In this document: positions 17,984 through 25,636 of the stretch, in pieces | Numbering within the stretch: position 1 is the first letter of the stretch | Layout: each line of letters opens with the position of its first letter | Made by a program: the position numbers and the translations under genes | Assembly (NCBI GenBank): GCA_015231885.1 | Contig: JADGAT010000002.1 | Span: 1 to 64,000, forward strand | Direction of reading: 5' to 3' | DNA length: 64,000 nucleotides | Origin: SAR324 cluster bacterium | Lineage (GTDB): Bacteria; SAR324; NAC60-12 | Notes under the pieces: generated by a model | What the model was told of the DNA's origin: nothing | The model's database searches: none | Seen by the model: only the letters and a program-made list of their open reading frames with translations

Positions 17984-19492
17984 CTATTTCCGCACACGCT
18001 GATAAACATATGTCAGTTCTCGCAGCCATTCAATACTCTCAGGAGTGATCATTTCTTGTTTGTAGCGCCATTTCCAGTTGTTCCTCACAGAAGCGGGCAA
18101 ATTCATCCGTGCCTCTGCTCCTAAGCTAAAAACATCCTGCAGTGGAGCAATGGCCGTATTGGAAGTAGATGCCCACGCCAAGCGCATCAGATCCTGACTG
18201 ACCGTCGTTCTTGTCACGTTACTGCCCACGTACTGCCGTACACGCTTTCGATCTTCTGTCGAAATTTCATCAAACCACCCACGGGTTGTATTATTATCAT
18301 GGGTGCCTGTATACACTACCGAATTTTTTTCATAACAAAAGGGAAGGTAAGGATTGCCATCACCTTCAAAAAAAGCAAAATGAAGCACTTTCATCCCTGG
18401 GAATCCGCTATCAGCTAACAGCTTTTCCACCCCGGGCGTGATCACTCCCAAATCTTCAGCAATGACTGGCAATTTCCCCAACTGTTCTTCCATGACTTGA
18501 AAAAAATGCATTCCAGGGCCATCCACCCATTTACCATTAATGGCTGTGTCTTCCGATGCAGGGATCTCCCAGTACTGGTCAAAACCACGAAAGTGATCAA
18601 TGCGCACAATATCGACGGCTTGATATAAACTTTTCAAGCGTGCCAGCCACCATTTGTATCCATTTTCAGCCATACGGTTCCAGCGATACAGAGGATTTCC
18701 CCATCGTTGCCCTGTGGCACTAAAATAGTCAGGAGGCACCCCGGCCACCACCGTTTGACGGCCTTGTTCATCCAGTTCGAATAAATCAGGACGTGCCCAC
18801 ACTTCGGAGCTGTCGTATGCCACAAAGATGGGAATATCGCCAATGATTTGAACTTCCCGTGAATTAGCATATTCTTTGATTTGCCTCCATTGTGTGAAAA
18901 ACTGATATTGGACAAACTGATGAAATTGAATTTTCTTTGAAAAATCTTTTTTCCACTCGCCCAGAGCATGTGGATCACGAGACTTCAATTCTGGTGGCCA
19001 ATCGGCCCATGATTTTCCTCCATGAGCCTCTTTCAATGCAACAAAACACGCAAAATCCTCCAACCAATCTTTTTCGGCATCACAAAATCGCCAAAAAGAA
19101 CGCCAGTCCTCCTCATCTGCTTTTGTTTGAAATCCTTCGAACGCCTCTCTTAAAACCCCTTCTTTCCAGGATTCTACTTTCGTATAATCGACCCGTTCTT
19201 CAGGAAACTGGGGAGCTTCAGTCAAAACATGACCATTAATATAGCCTGCTTCACACAAGCGTTCAGGGCTGATCAAGAGGGGATTTCCGGCAAATGCAGA
19301 AATACATTGGTATGGAGAATTGCCAAAAGAAGTAGGTCCCACTGGTAAAATCTGCCAAAGTGACTGTCGTGCTTCGGCTAAAAAATCGACAAATTGATAA
19401 GCGTGTTTTCCTAAATCACCAATCCCATATCGTCCTGGAAGTGATGTAGGGTGTAATAATATTCCAGATAGTCGTTGTTGCATCAGTGTCAT
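17984..19492 (-). CDS. malQ: 4-alpha-glucanotransferase (amylomaltase)
   Basis: MalQ transfers 1,4-alpha-glucan chains between malto-oligosaccharides in glycogen or maltose metabolism. The 502-residue protein is full length for the bacterial enzyme. Signatures are LLHPTSLPGRYGIGDLG at the N-terminus, WQILPVGPT, the nucleophile segment VRIDHFRGF, the acid/base segment IAEDLGVIT, and YTGTHDNNTTRGW. No other glycogen genes are adjacent. The short distance to the divergent nadA gene means both promoters share the 150 bases at 19493-19644. Confidence 0.95.
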   Translation of the reverse strand: MTLMQQRLSGILLHPTSLPGRYGIGDLGKHAYQFVDFLAEARQSLWQILPVGPTSFGNSPYQCISAFAGNPLLISPERLCEAGYINGHVLTEAPQFPEERVDYTKVESWKEGVLREAFEGFQTKADEEDWRSFWRFCDAEKDWLEDFACFVALKEAHGGKSWADWPPELKSRDPHALGEWKKDFSKKIQFHQFVQYQFFTQWRQIKEYANSREVQIIGDIPIFVAYDSSEVWARPDLFELDEQGRQTVVAGVPPDYFSATGQRWGNPLYRWNRMAENGYKWWLARLKSLYQAVDIVRIDHFRGFDQYWEIPASEDTAINGKWVDGPGMHFFQVMEEQLGKLPVIAEDLGVITPGVEKLLADSGFPGMKVLHFAFFEGDGNPYLPFCYEKNSVVYTGTHDNNTTRGWFDEISTEDRKRVRQYVGSNVTRTTVSQDLMRLAWASTSNTAIAPLQDVFSLGAEARMNLPASVRNNWKWRYKQEMITPESIEWLRELTYVYQRVRK

Positions 19493-19607
19493 TTTTGATT
19501 ACTTGTCAAGATTGTTCTGTTAGCATTAATCTACAAATGTTCAATAATAGTGAAATATATTTATTTTCTCAAGTCCTGTTTGGTAGTGAAAATTAAAAAT
19601 TCTCTAT

Positions 19608-19622
19608 TTTATTCGGAATAAA
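19608..19622. promoter_or_regulatory. 15-base palindrome upstream of nadA
   Basis: TTTATTC-G-GAATAAA is a perfect inverted repeat overlapping the expected -35 region. The core ATTCGGAATAA also occurs at 16871-16881, 50 bases upstream of dapA. It may be an operator for a shared regulator. Confidence 0.3.
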
Positions 19623-19629
19623 GATAGTA

Positions 19630-19635
19630 TATAAT
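19630..19635 (+). promoter_or_regulatory. possible -10 box of the nadABC promoter
   Basis: A perfect TATAAT lies at 19630-19635, 61 bases before the second in-frame ATG of nadA (19696). The -35 region (around 19607) is poor. Transcription from here would begin near 19642, which argues for the internal ATG as the true nadA start. Confidence 0.35.
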
Positions 19636-19695
19636 AGAAACTTTATGCGTCAGGTGATACCTCATTTTAAAAAATCAAACAGGCAGGTCAAAACC

Positions 19696-20847
19696 ATGCT
19701 ACAGACAAGTGCGATCGATAAACTGTCCTTTCCTATTCCGGCAGAATCCAATTCTTCTGTTCTCCAAGAAATTTCCAGTACGTATTATCAATTAACACCA
19801 AATGAAGTGAGGGATCGCTGCTTTGCGGCCAAAGAAACGCTCGGAGATTCCGTATTTATCCTGGCTCATCATTATCAACGCGATGAGACGTTTCAGTTTC
19901 AGGATGCCTCAGGCGATTCACTGAATTTGGCACAAGTAGCCAAAAAGCAATCGGCCCAATATATTCTTTTTTGTGGCGTTCATTTCATGGCAGAAAGTGC
20001 TGATATTCTGACTTCTGACGACCAGGCCGTGATTCTGCCTAATCTGACAGCAGGCTGTTCAATGGCCGATATGGCTGATGTCGATATGGTCGAAGATTGC
20101 TGGGATGAATTAATTGAGGCCTGCGGAGAAAATAAATTCATTCCAATCACGTATATCAATTCATCGGCCAGTCTGAAAGCATTCTGCGGTAAAAATGGAG
20201 GGATTGTTTGTACTTCTTCTAATTCAGAAACGGTGCTTCAATGGGCATTGAAGCAGGGAAAAAGTGTGTTATTTTTTCCAGATCAGCATCTTGGCAGAAA
20301 CACGGCTAACAAACTGGGAGTTCCCAAAGAAAATATTCGCCTCTGGGATCGTCAAAATGATGGAGGACTGACTGCGGAGGATTTGAAAAACACAAAAGTT
20401 CTCCTTTGGAACGGCTATTGTTCCGTACATACCCGCTTCAGTGTTGACCAGATCAAAGCAATACGTTCCCGCCGCCCAGAAGTCAAGGTCATTGTCCATC
20501 CCGAATGTTCGGAAGAAGTAGTCAATGCTGCTGATTTTGACGGATCCACCAATAAAATTATCCAGATTATTGAAAATGCCGAGTCGGGTTCCAGTTGGGC
20601 CGTTGGTACAGAAATCAACCTGGTTCACCGTCTCCATCAAAAGCTCTATCCCAGAGAAGGAAAACACATTGAGTGCCTCAATCCTCATGTCTGCCCATGT
20701 TCGACCATGTACTGTACGGATCCTGTCAATGTTCTCTGGGTTTTGGAAAATTTAATCGAAGGTCGTGTTGTCAATCAAATCAAAGTTCCCCCTGAAACAG
20801 CACGTTGGGCGAAAGTTGCTTTGGACAGGATGTTGAAGCTGAGCTAA
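19696..20847 (+). CDS. nadA: quinolinate synthase A
   Basis: NadA is the 4Fe-4S enzyme that condenses iminoaspartate with dihydroxyacetone phosphate to quinolinate in de novo NAD synthesis. Visible features are ILAHHYQRDE, FCGVHFMAESADIL, LTAGCSMADM, VHPECSEEV, and a C-terminal CPCSTMYCT; cysteines in the first three blocks fit the cluster ligands. The frame is open from an ATG at 19645, but the ATG at 19696 better fits the TATAAT at 19630 and family starts, giving 383 residues. It heads the nadA-nadB-nadC operon; nadB begins 12 bases after its stop. Confidence 0.93.
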   Translation: MLQTSAIDKLSFPIPAESNSSVLQEISSTYYQLTPNEVRDRCFAAKETLGDSVFILAHHYQRDETFQFQDASGDSLNLAQVAKKQSAQYILFCGVHFMAESADILTSDDQAVILPNLTAGCSMADMADVDMVEDCWDELIEACGENKFIPITYINSSASLKAFCGKNGGIVCTSSNSETVLQWALKQGKSVLFFPDQHLGRNTANKLGVPKENIRLWDRQNDGGLTAEDLKNTKVLLWNGYCSVHTRFSVDQIKAIRSRRPEVKVIVHPECSEEVVNAADFDGSTNKIIQIIENAESGSSWAVGTEINLVHRLHQKLYPREGKHIECLNPHVCPCSTMYCTDPVNVLWVLENLIEGRVVNQIKVPPETARWAKVALDRMLKLS

Positions 20848-20858
20848 GAGAACATTGG

Positions 20859-22439
20859 ATGAAAGAATCACCATTGGTTGTAGTTGGCAGCGGTTTAGCG
20901 GGATTATTGGTTGCGCGTTTGGCCGCCGAATATCAACCTGTCCGTTTGATCACCAAAAACACATTATATGACAGCAACACCTGGTATTCCCAGGGAGGCA
21001 TCGCTGCGGTCTGGAGCGAGCAGGATTCAGTGGAACTGCACAGCCATGATACCGTCATTGCCGGAGATGGTCTCTGCGATTTGCAAGCAGTGAATGTCTT
21101 ATCGAATCAAAGCCGAACCGCTATTGAACAATTGATGCTGCTGGGGGTTCAATTCGACAAGGATGCAGCCCAGCAACCTCGTTTGGGTTTGGAAGGAGCT
21201 CATAGCATTCATCGTATACTCCATGCTGGTGGTGACGCCACTGGTGCCGAGATCCAGCGTGCTTTGGTAGAAAGTGTGTCGGAGCATCCCAACATTGAAA
21301 TACTGGAACACACACTGGCGACTAAAATTCAGACAAATGAACTGGGGGTAACTGGAGTACAGTGTTATCATTTCAACACACAGAGTTCAACGATCATCCA
21401 GAGTAGGCAAATGGTGATTGCGACAGGAGGTGCCGGGCAACTCTTTTGCCACACCAGCAATCCCAAAGGAGCAACGGGAGATGGCGTTATTCTGGCATAC
21501 CAGGCTGGAGCTGAATTGACAGATCTGGAATTTTATCAGTTTCACCCCACAGCATTAGACCTTCCATCGGCCCCCAAATTTTTAATTTCAGAAGCATTGC
21601 GAGGTGAAGGAGCCGTTTTGATGAATCAGGCAGGAGTGCCCTTCATGGAAGCAATTCATCCTCAAAAAGACCTCGCTCCACGCAATGTTGTTTCTCAGGC
21701 AATTGCCCATGAGATGTCCCATCAAGAAGAGAAAAATGTTTATTTAGACTGCACTAGCATTGCAGCAGATCAGTTAACAAAACGATTTCCCACGATTTTC
21801 AAAAACTGCTTGAAATATGGCATCGACATTCGAAAAGATTGGATTCCTGTCACTCCAGTGGCTCACTACATGATTGGCGGGGTAGTGACAGATTTATATG
21901 GACGTACGAATGTTCCTGGTTTGTATGCTTGTGGAGAAGTAGCCCGGACTGGTGTTCACGGTGCCAATCGACTGGCCAGCAATTCATTACTCGAGGCATC
22001 GGTTTTTTCTATACGCGTATCTCAGGTACTAAAAAAGGATTTGAAAACGATTTTTTTTTCCCGTGGGCATTGGCCAATCTCCCATGGTCCAATTGGGCAA
22101 GAGATGACATTTCCAAAAAATAAACGGACTGTGCAACAAAATGAACTGACTGTGTTTGATTTTCGTAAACGAATGTGGCAGCTGGTGGGATTGATTCGGA
22201 ATGAGCAATCTCTGCTCGAAATGAATAGACTTCTTGGAGCCCCCTGCCTTCCCTCCGCTCTTCCGTCAAGCAAAGAGGAATTTGAATTGGAGTCCATGAA
22301 AGTCCTGGGAAAACTAATCACAGAATCTGCATTGGAACGTAAAGAAAGTCGTGGTGCTCATTTTCGTGAAGATTTTCCGAATGCCTTGACACATCAAATG
22401 AACTCAATAAAAAAACGCATTGATCACCCTGTCTTTTAG
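20859..22439 (+). CDS. nadB: L-aspartate oxidase
   Basis: NadB is the FAD enzyme oxidising aspartate to iminoaspartate for NadA. The start chosen is the ATG at 20859 (KESPLVVVGSGLAG), which puts the FAD-binding glycine motif at the expected place; an upstream frame to 20805 lies inside nadA. Other signatures are WYSQGGIAA, HSIHRILHAGGDATG, FYQFHPTAL, SEALRGEGA, and HGANRLASNSLLE, the hallmarks of the succinate dehydrogenase/aspartate oxidase flavoproteins. At 526 residues it is the usual length. It ends 10 bases before nadC. Confidence 0.95.
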   Translation: MKESPLVVVGSGLAGLLVARLAAEYQPVRLITKNTLYDSNTWYSQGGIAAVWSEQDSVELHSHDTVIAGDGLCDLQAVNVLSNQSRTAIEQLMLLGVQFDKDAAQQPRLGLEGAHSIHRILHAGGDATGAEIQRALVESVSEHPNIEILEHTLATKIQTNELGVTGVQCYHFNTQSSTIIQSRQMVIATGGAGQLFCHTSNPKGATGDGVILAYQAGAELTDLEFYQFHPTALDLPSAPKFLISEALRGEGAVLMNQAGVPFMEAIHPQKDLAPRNVVSQAIAHEMSHQEEKNVYLDCTSIAADQLTKRFPTIFKNCLKYGIDIRKDWIPVTPVAHYMIGGVVTDLYGRTNVPGLYACGEVARTGVHGANRLASNSLLEASVFSIRVSQVLKKDLKTIFFSRGHWPISHGPIGQEMTFPKNKRTVQQNELTVFDFRKRMWQLVGLIRNEQSLLEMNRLLGAPCLPSALPSSKEEFELESMKVLGKLITESALERKESRGAHFREDFPNALTHQMNSIKKRIDHPVF

Positions 22440-22449
22440 GAGATTTTTT

Positions 22450-23298
22450 ATGAACTGGTACAACATTTACCCCATTATCCAAATGGCAATTGAAGAAGAC
22501 TTATCCTGGGGGGATATCACCTCCGAGAGCTTGATTGATCCGAACTGGACGATTGAACTGATTCTTTATTTGAAACAAGACGGAGTCATTGCCGGTTTGC
22601 CTGTTGCCGAACTGGTATTCAGGGAGCTTGAACCTGAACTAGAGTGGACGGCCCATCAGGAAGACGGTCAGTTTTTAACAGCAGGCACGCCTTTGGCCTC
22701 TATCTCGGGGAGAGCACAATTTATTCTCAAAGCAGAAAGAGTGGCACTGAATTTTCTGCAGCGGTTGAGTGGGATAGCCACCTTGACCTCACGTTTTGTG
22801 ACTGAAGCCAGAAAAGGCTCATCGACGGTCAGGATTGTGGATACCCGCAAAACAACACCAGGATTGCGAATTTTGGAAAAGTACGCTGTGCGGATGGGAG
22901 GCGGGCACAATCATCGCCATAATTTGTCAGACGGTGTGTTGATCAAGGACAATCATCTGGCGATCATCGCCAAGGCGGGAAAATCCGTCAAAGAAACATT
23001 GATCTCGGCAAAACAAAAAATTCCCCATGTTATGAAGATGGAAATGGAAGTGGACTCGATCTCACAAATCCCCGATGCCCTGGAAGCAGGAATTGATGTG
23101 ATTCTGCTCGATAACATGAACTGTGAAGAAATGATCCAGGCTGTCAAAGAAGTGCAGGGACGTGCTCTTCTGGAAGCATCCGGAGGAGTCACTTTGAAAA
23201 CCATTGAAAACATTGCGGCCACAGGAGTGGATATCATTTCGGTTGGGGCACTCACTCATTCAGCGCCTGCCTTGGATATCAGTCTGGATTATCAATAA
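22450..23298 (+). CDS. nadC: nicotinate-nucleotide pyrophosphorylase (carboxylating)
   Basis: NadC converts quinolinate and PRPP to nicotinate mononucleotide, the last dedicated step of de novo NAD synthesis. The ATG at 22450 follows an aggag ribosome site and yields 282 residues. Motifs are EDLSWGDITSE, ERVALNFLQRLSGIAT, DTRKTTPGLR, KYAVRMGGGHNHR, LIKDNHL and LEASGGVTL, all typical. It completes a compact nadABC operon with all intergenic gaps under 15 bases. Confidence 0.95.
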   Translation: MNWYNIYPIIQMAIEEDLSWGDITSESLIDPNWTIELILYLKQDGVIAGLPVAELVFRELEPELEWTAHQEDGQFLTAGTPLASISGRAQFILKAERVALNFLQRLSGIATLTSRFVTEARKGSSTVRIVDTRKTTPGLRILEKYAVRMGGGHNHRHNLSDGVLIKDNHLAIIAKAGKSVKETLISAKQKIPHVMKMEMEVDSISQIPDALEAGIDVILLDNMNCEEMIQAVKEVQGRALLEASGGVTLKTIENIAATGVDIISVGALTHSAPALDISLDYQ

Positions 23299-23365
23299 TG
23301 AAAAACACAGAATAATACACACACCATTTACTTGAGGTACTTGTCAAAAACACCTTGTTGTGATT

Positions 23366-23500
23366 TTACCCATCAAATTTGTACGGAACTTCTGGCGTTT
23401 CGATGATAATAAATTCTCTGGCATAAATAGAATTCCACCAGCCAGCAATTATTGTAAAAATCGTCAATAATAAAACCAATCGTTGTTGTAATGTACGCAT
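23366..23500 (-). CDS. 44-residue single-helix membrane protein
   Basis: A small gene on the minus strand starts with ATG at 23500 after a good gaaggaga ribosome site. It encodes basic MRTLQQR, one hydrophobic helix (LVLLLTIFTIIAGW, about residues 8-21), and a 20-residue tail ending KFDG. The tail (REFIIIETPEVPYK) is probably periplasmic or a cleaved secreted peptide; a signal-peptide-like cut after YAR is possible. It begins 27 bases after the stop of the hybrid kinase gene upstream on the same strand, so it is likely co-transcribed with it. No family is recognised. Confidence 0.5.
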   Translation of the reverse strand: MRTLQQRLVLLLTIFTIIAGWWNSIYAREFIIIETPEVPYKFDG

Positions 23501-23527
23501 TGCAGTCTCCTTCAAGAATCGGGACTA

Positions 23528-25513
23528 TTAATCTTTACGCAATATTCGTTGGATGATCTCACTGAGTTCATCTAAATCAAAAGGTTTCATCAGCAGTTCA
23601 TCAATTCCCCAGGAACGAATGTTTTCTTTGGCAATCAAATCGCCATAACCAGTGAACAGGATGATCGGGATATCAGGCCTGATTTTTTTCAGTTCACTGG
23701 CAAGCTGCTTCCCATTCATTTTTGGCAGACCATAATCGATAATCAGAAGGTCAAAATTTTCAGGAGCCTGGGTGAAGGCATTCAGGGCATCTTGGGGATT
23801 TAACATTCCGGTGACATCATACCCTACATATTTTAGCATCTCTCCAGCAACACCAATCAACGAAGGCTCATCATCAACTATTAAAATTCTCCCATAACCT
23901 TTCAGCAGCGGCTTAGGCTTTTCAGCAGGAAGTTCAATGGATTCCTGTGAAGCAGGTAGATAAACATGAAACTCTGTCCCTTGCTCGATGACACTGCTGA
24001 CCACAATATGCCCTTCATGCTGTTCCACAATCCCATGTACTACGGATAATCCCAAACCTGAGCCCTTTCCGACTTCTTTTGTTGTGAAGAATGGATCATA
24101 CATACGTTCCAGTGTTTCCTGATCCATCCCCACACCGGTATCCTGGACAGTCAACTTAATGAAATTGTTTTTTCTTTCCTTGCCTTCCGCATTAATGAAG
24201 GTTTGCTGTCCGGCAGGGGTAATACTGGTTGTCAAAGTTCCCCCCTCCGGCATGGCATGACTGGCATTGATGCATAAATTAAGAATGACCTGCTGGATTT
24301 CATCCGGCATCCCAAAAACGGGAGGCAAATCCGCTTCGATTTCTTTTTTGATGGCAATATTGGGAGGAGTCGTATTTTGAATGAGATCGATTGTCTGTTC
24401 AACCAGTGTCTCGAGTTTGAGGGGTGCCTTTTTCGACATGGATTGTCGTCCGTAGGCCAGCATTTGCCAAACTAAATTTCTGGCTCTTTTCCCTGCTGTC
24501 AGGATGTTATTGAGCTTTGCGGTATCAGGATCATTCTCATATTTATTCCTTTTGAGGACTTCGGCATACCCAAGAATCGGAGTGAGCAGATTGTTGAATT
24601 CATGAGCAATGCCGCCTGCCAAAGTTCCGATTGTCTCCATTTTTTGAGAATGCTTTAATTGTTGTTCGAGCTTATTTTTTTCTGTTATGTCACGCCCGTT
24701 GACAACAAACCCTTTCACTGTTTTATCTGCTCCTAAATAAGGGTAATATTGGATATCCATGTATCTTTTTCCATGATTAGGAAAATCAAACCATTGTTGA
24801 TAATGGATTGTTTCTCCTGACAAACAGCGCATTGCATTTGGTTTGATGACTTCTTTAAAGAAGTCCTCTCCAAATATTTCAAATGGGGTTTTTCCTATGA
24901 TCTCATCAGAATTCACGTTCAAAGCCCCTCGATATGCCTTATTTGCAGCACGATAGACAAAGTCTCTATCCAGCAGTGCCATCATGTCAGTAGAACTGGA
25001 AACGATATGCTGATATTGACGCAATTCTTCTTCTATCCGCTTGCGCTCCGTGATGTCCCTGGAAATGCCAACGATTCCAGCCAAATTGCCTTCCTTATCA
25101 TGAATGGGCGAGTCGGAAACAAAAGCAGGAAAGAGCGTGCCATCCTTTTTTTGACAGAGAAACTCTCCGTGCCAGCTTTCTCTTTTGACAACTGTCTCCA
25201 TAATCGATTCAGCCTGTTCTTTTGTCATCTGAGGAACCACAACTTCCAGGATATTTTTTCCGAGGGCTTCCTTTTGACTCCACTGATAGAGCTTTTCTGC
25301 GAACGGATTGAGATAGGTAATCGTTCCTTGCAAATCCGTAGCAATGACGGCTTGTTCCAAAAATTTTAACAAAGAGGACTGAAAGTGGAGTCGCCCTTCG
25401 TAGCTTGCTAATAGCGCGGAAGTATCCGTTTTGGCTGTCAGTATTTGATTTTGCTGTCGTAATTCTTTCAATTCAGCAAGCAACTGCTCTTTTGTTTTGT
25501 TTTCATCTTTCAT
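23528..25513 (-). CDS. PAS-PAS hybrid sensor histidine kinase with C-terminal receiver
   Basis: This 661-residue cytoplasmic kinase has an N-terminal coiled coil (1-40), two PAS domains (about 45-160 and 165-280), a HisKA domain with phosphorylated H304 in GGIAHEFNNLL, an ATPase domain with GTGVGMD and GKGSGLGLS boxes, and a C-terminal receiver (about 542-661). The receiver has the acidic pair in ILIVDDE and acceptor aspartate in LLIIDYGLP. There is no transmembrane segment, so it senses an internal cue, possibly redox or a ligand through PAS. A 44-residue membrane protein gene follows closely. The output partner is not in the window. Confidence 0.9.
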   Translation of the reverse strand: MKDENKTKEQLLAELKELRQQNQILTAKTDTSALLASYEGRLHFQSSLLKFLEQAVIATDLQGTITYLNPFAEKLYQWSQKEALGKNILEVVVPQMTKEQAESIMETVVKRESWHGEFLCQKKDGTLFPAFVSDSPIHDKEGNLAGIVGISRDITERKRIEEELRQYQHIVSSSTDMMALLDRDFVYRAANKAYRGALNVNSDEIIGKTPFEIFGEDFFKEVIKPNAMRCLSGETIHYQQWFDFPNHGKRYMDIQYYPYLGADKTVKGFVVNGRDITEKNKLEQQLKHSQKMETIGTLAGGIAHEFNNLLTPILGYAEVLKRNKYENDPDTAKLNNILTAGKRARNLVWQMLAYGRQSMSKKAPLKLETLVEQTIDLIQNTTPPNIAIKKEIEADLPPVFGMPDEIQQVILNLCINASHAMPEGGTLTTSITPAGQQTFINAEGKERKNNFIKLTVQDTGVGMDQETLERMYDPFFTTKEVGKGSGLGLSVVHGIVEQHEGHIVVSSVIEQGTEFHVYLPASQESIELPAEKPKPLLKGYGRILIVDDEPSLIGVAGEMLKYVGYDVTGMLNPQDALNAFTQAPENFDLLIIDYGLPKMNGKQLASELKKIRPDIPIILFTGYGDLIAKENIRSWGIDELLMKPFDLDELSEIIQRILRKD

Positions 25514-25636
25514 GATTTTTCAAAATCCTTATTAGGAACCAGAATTAAATAAATTCCTCTGTTTTAAAAAATCCACCCTTGCCTCCTTTACTAAAGGATG
25601 GATTGTTGTTGGAAGTTATTTAATTTTCATTCCTTG

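Noticed and set aside
17870-18124. 84-codon frame between dapA and malQ
   Set aside because: It runs through the terminator-like hairpin and over malQ in antisense, with no recognisable protein features.
20805-20858. Upstream start for nadB inside nadA
   Set aside because: The FAD-binding motif is correctly placed only from the ATG at 20859.
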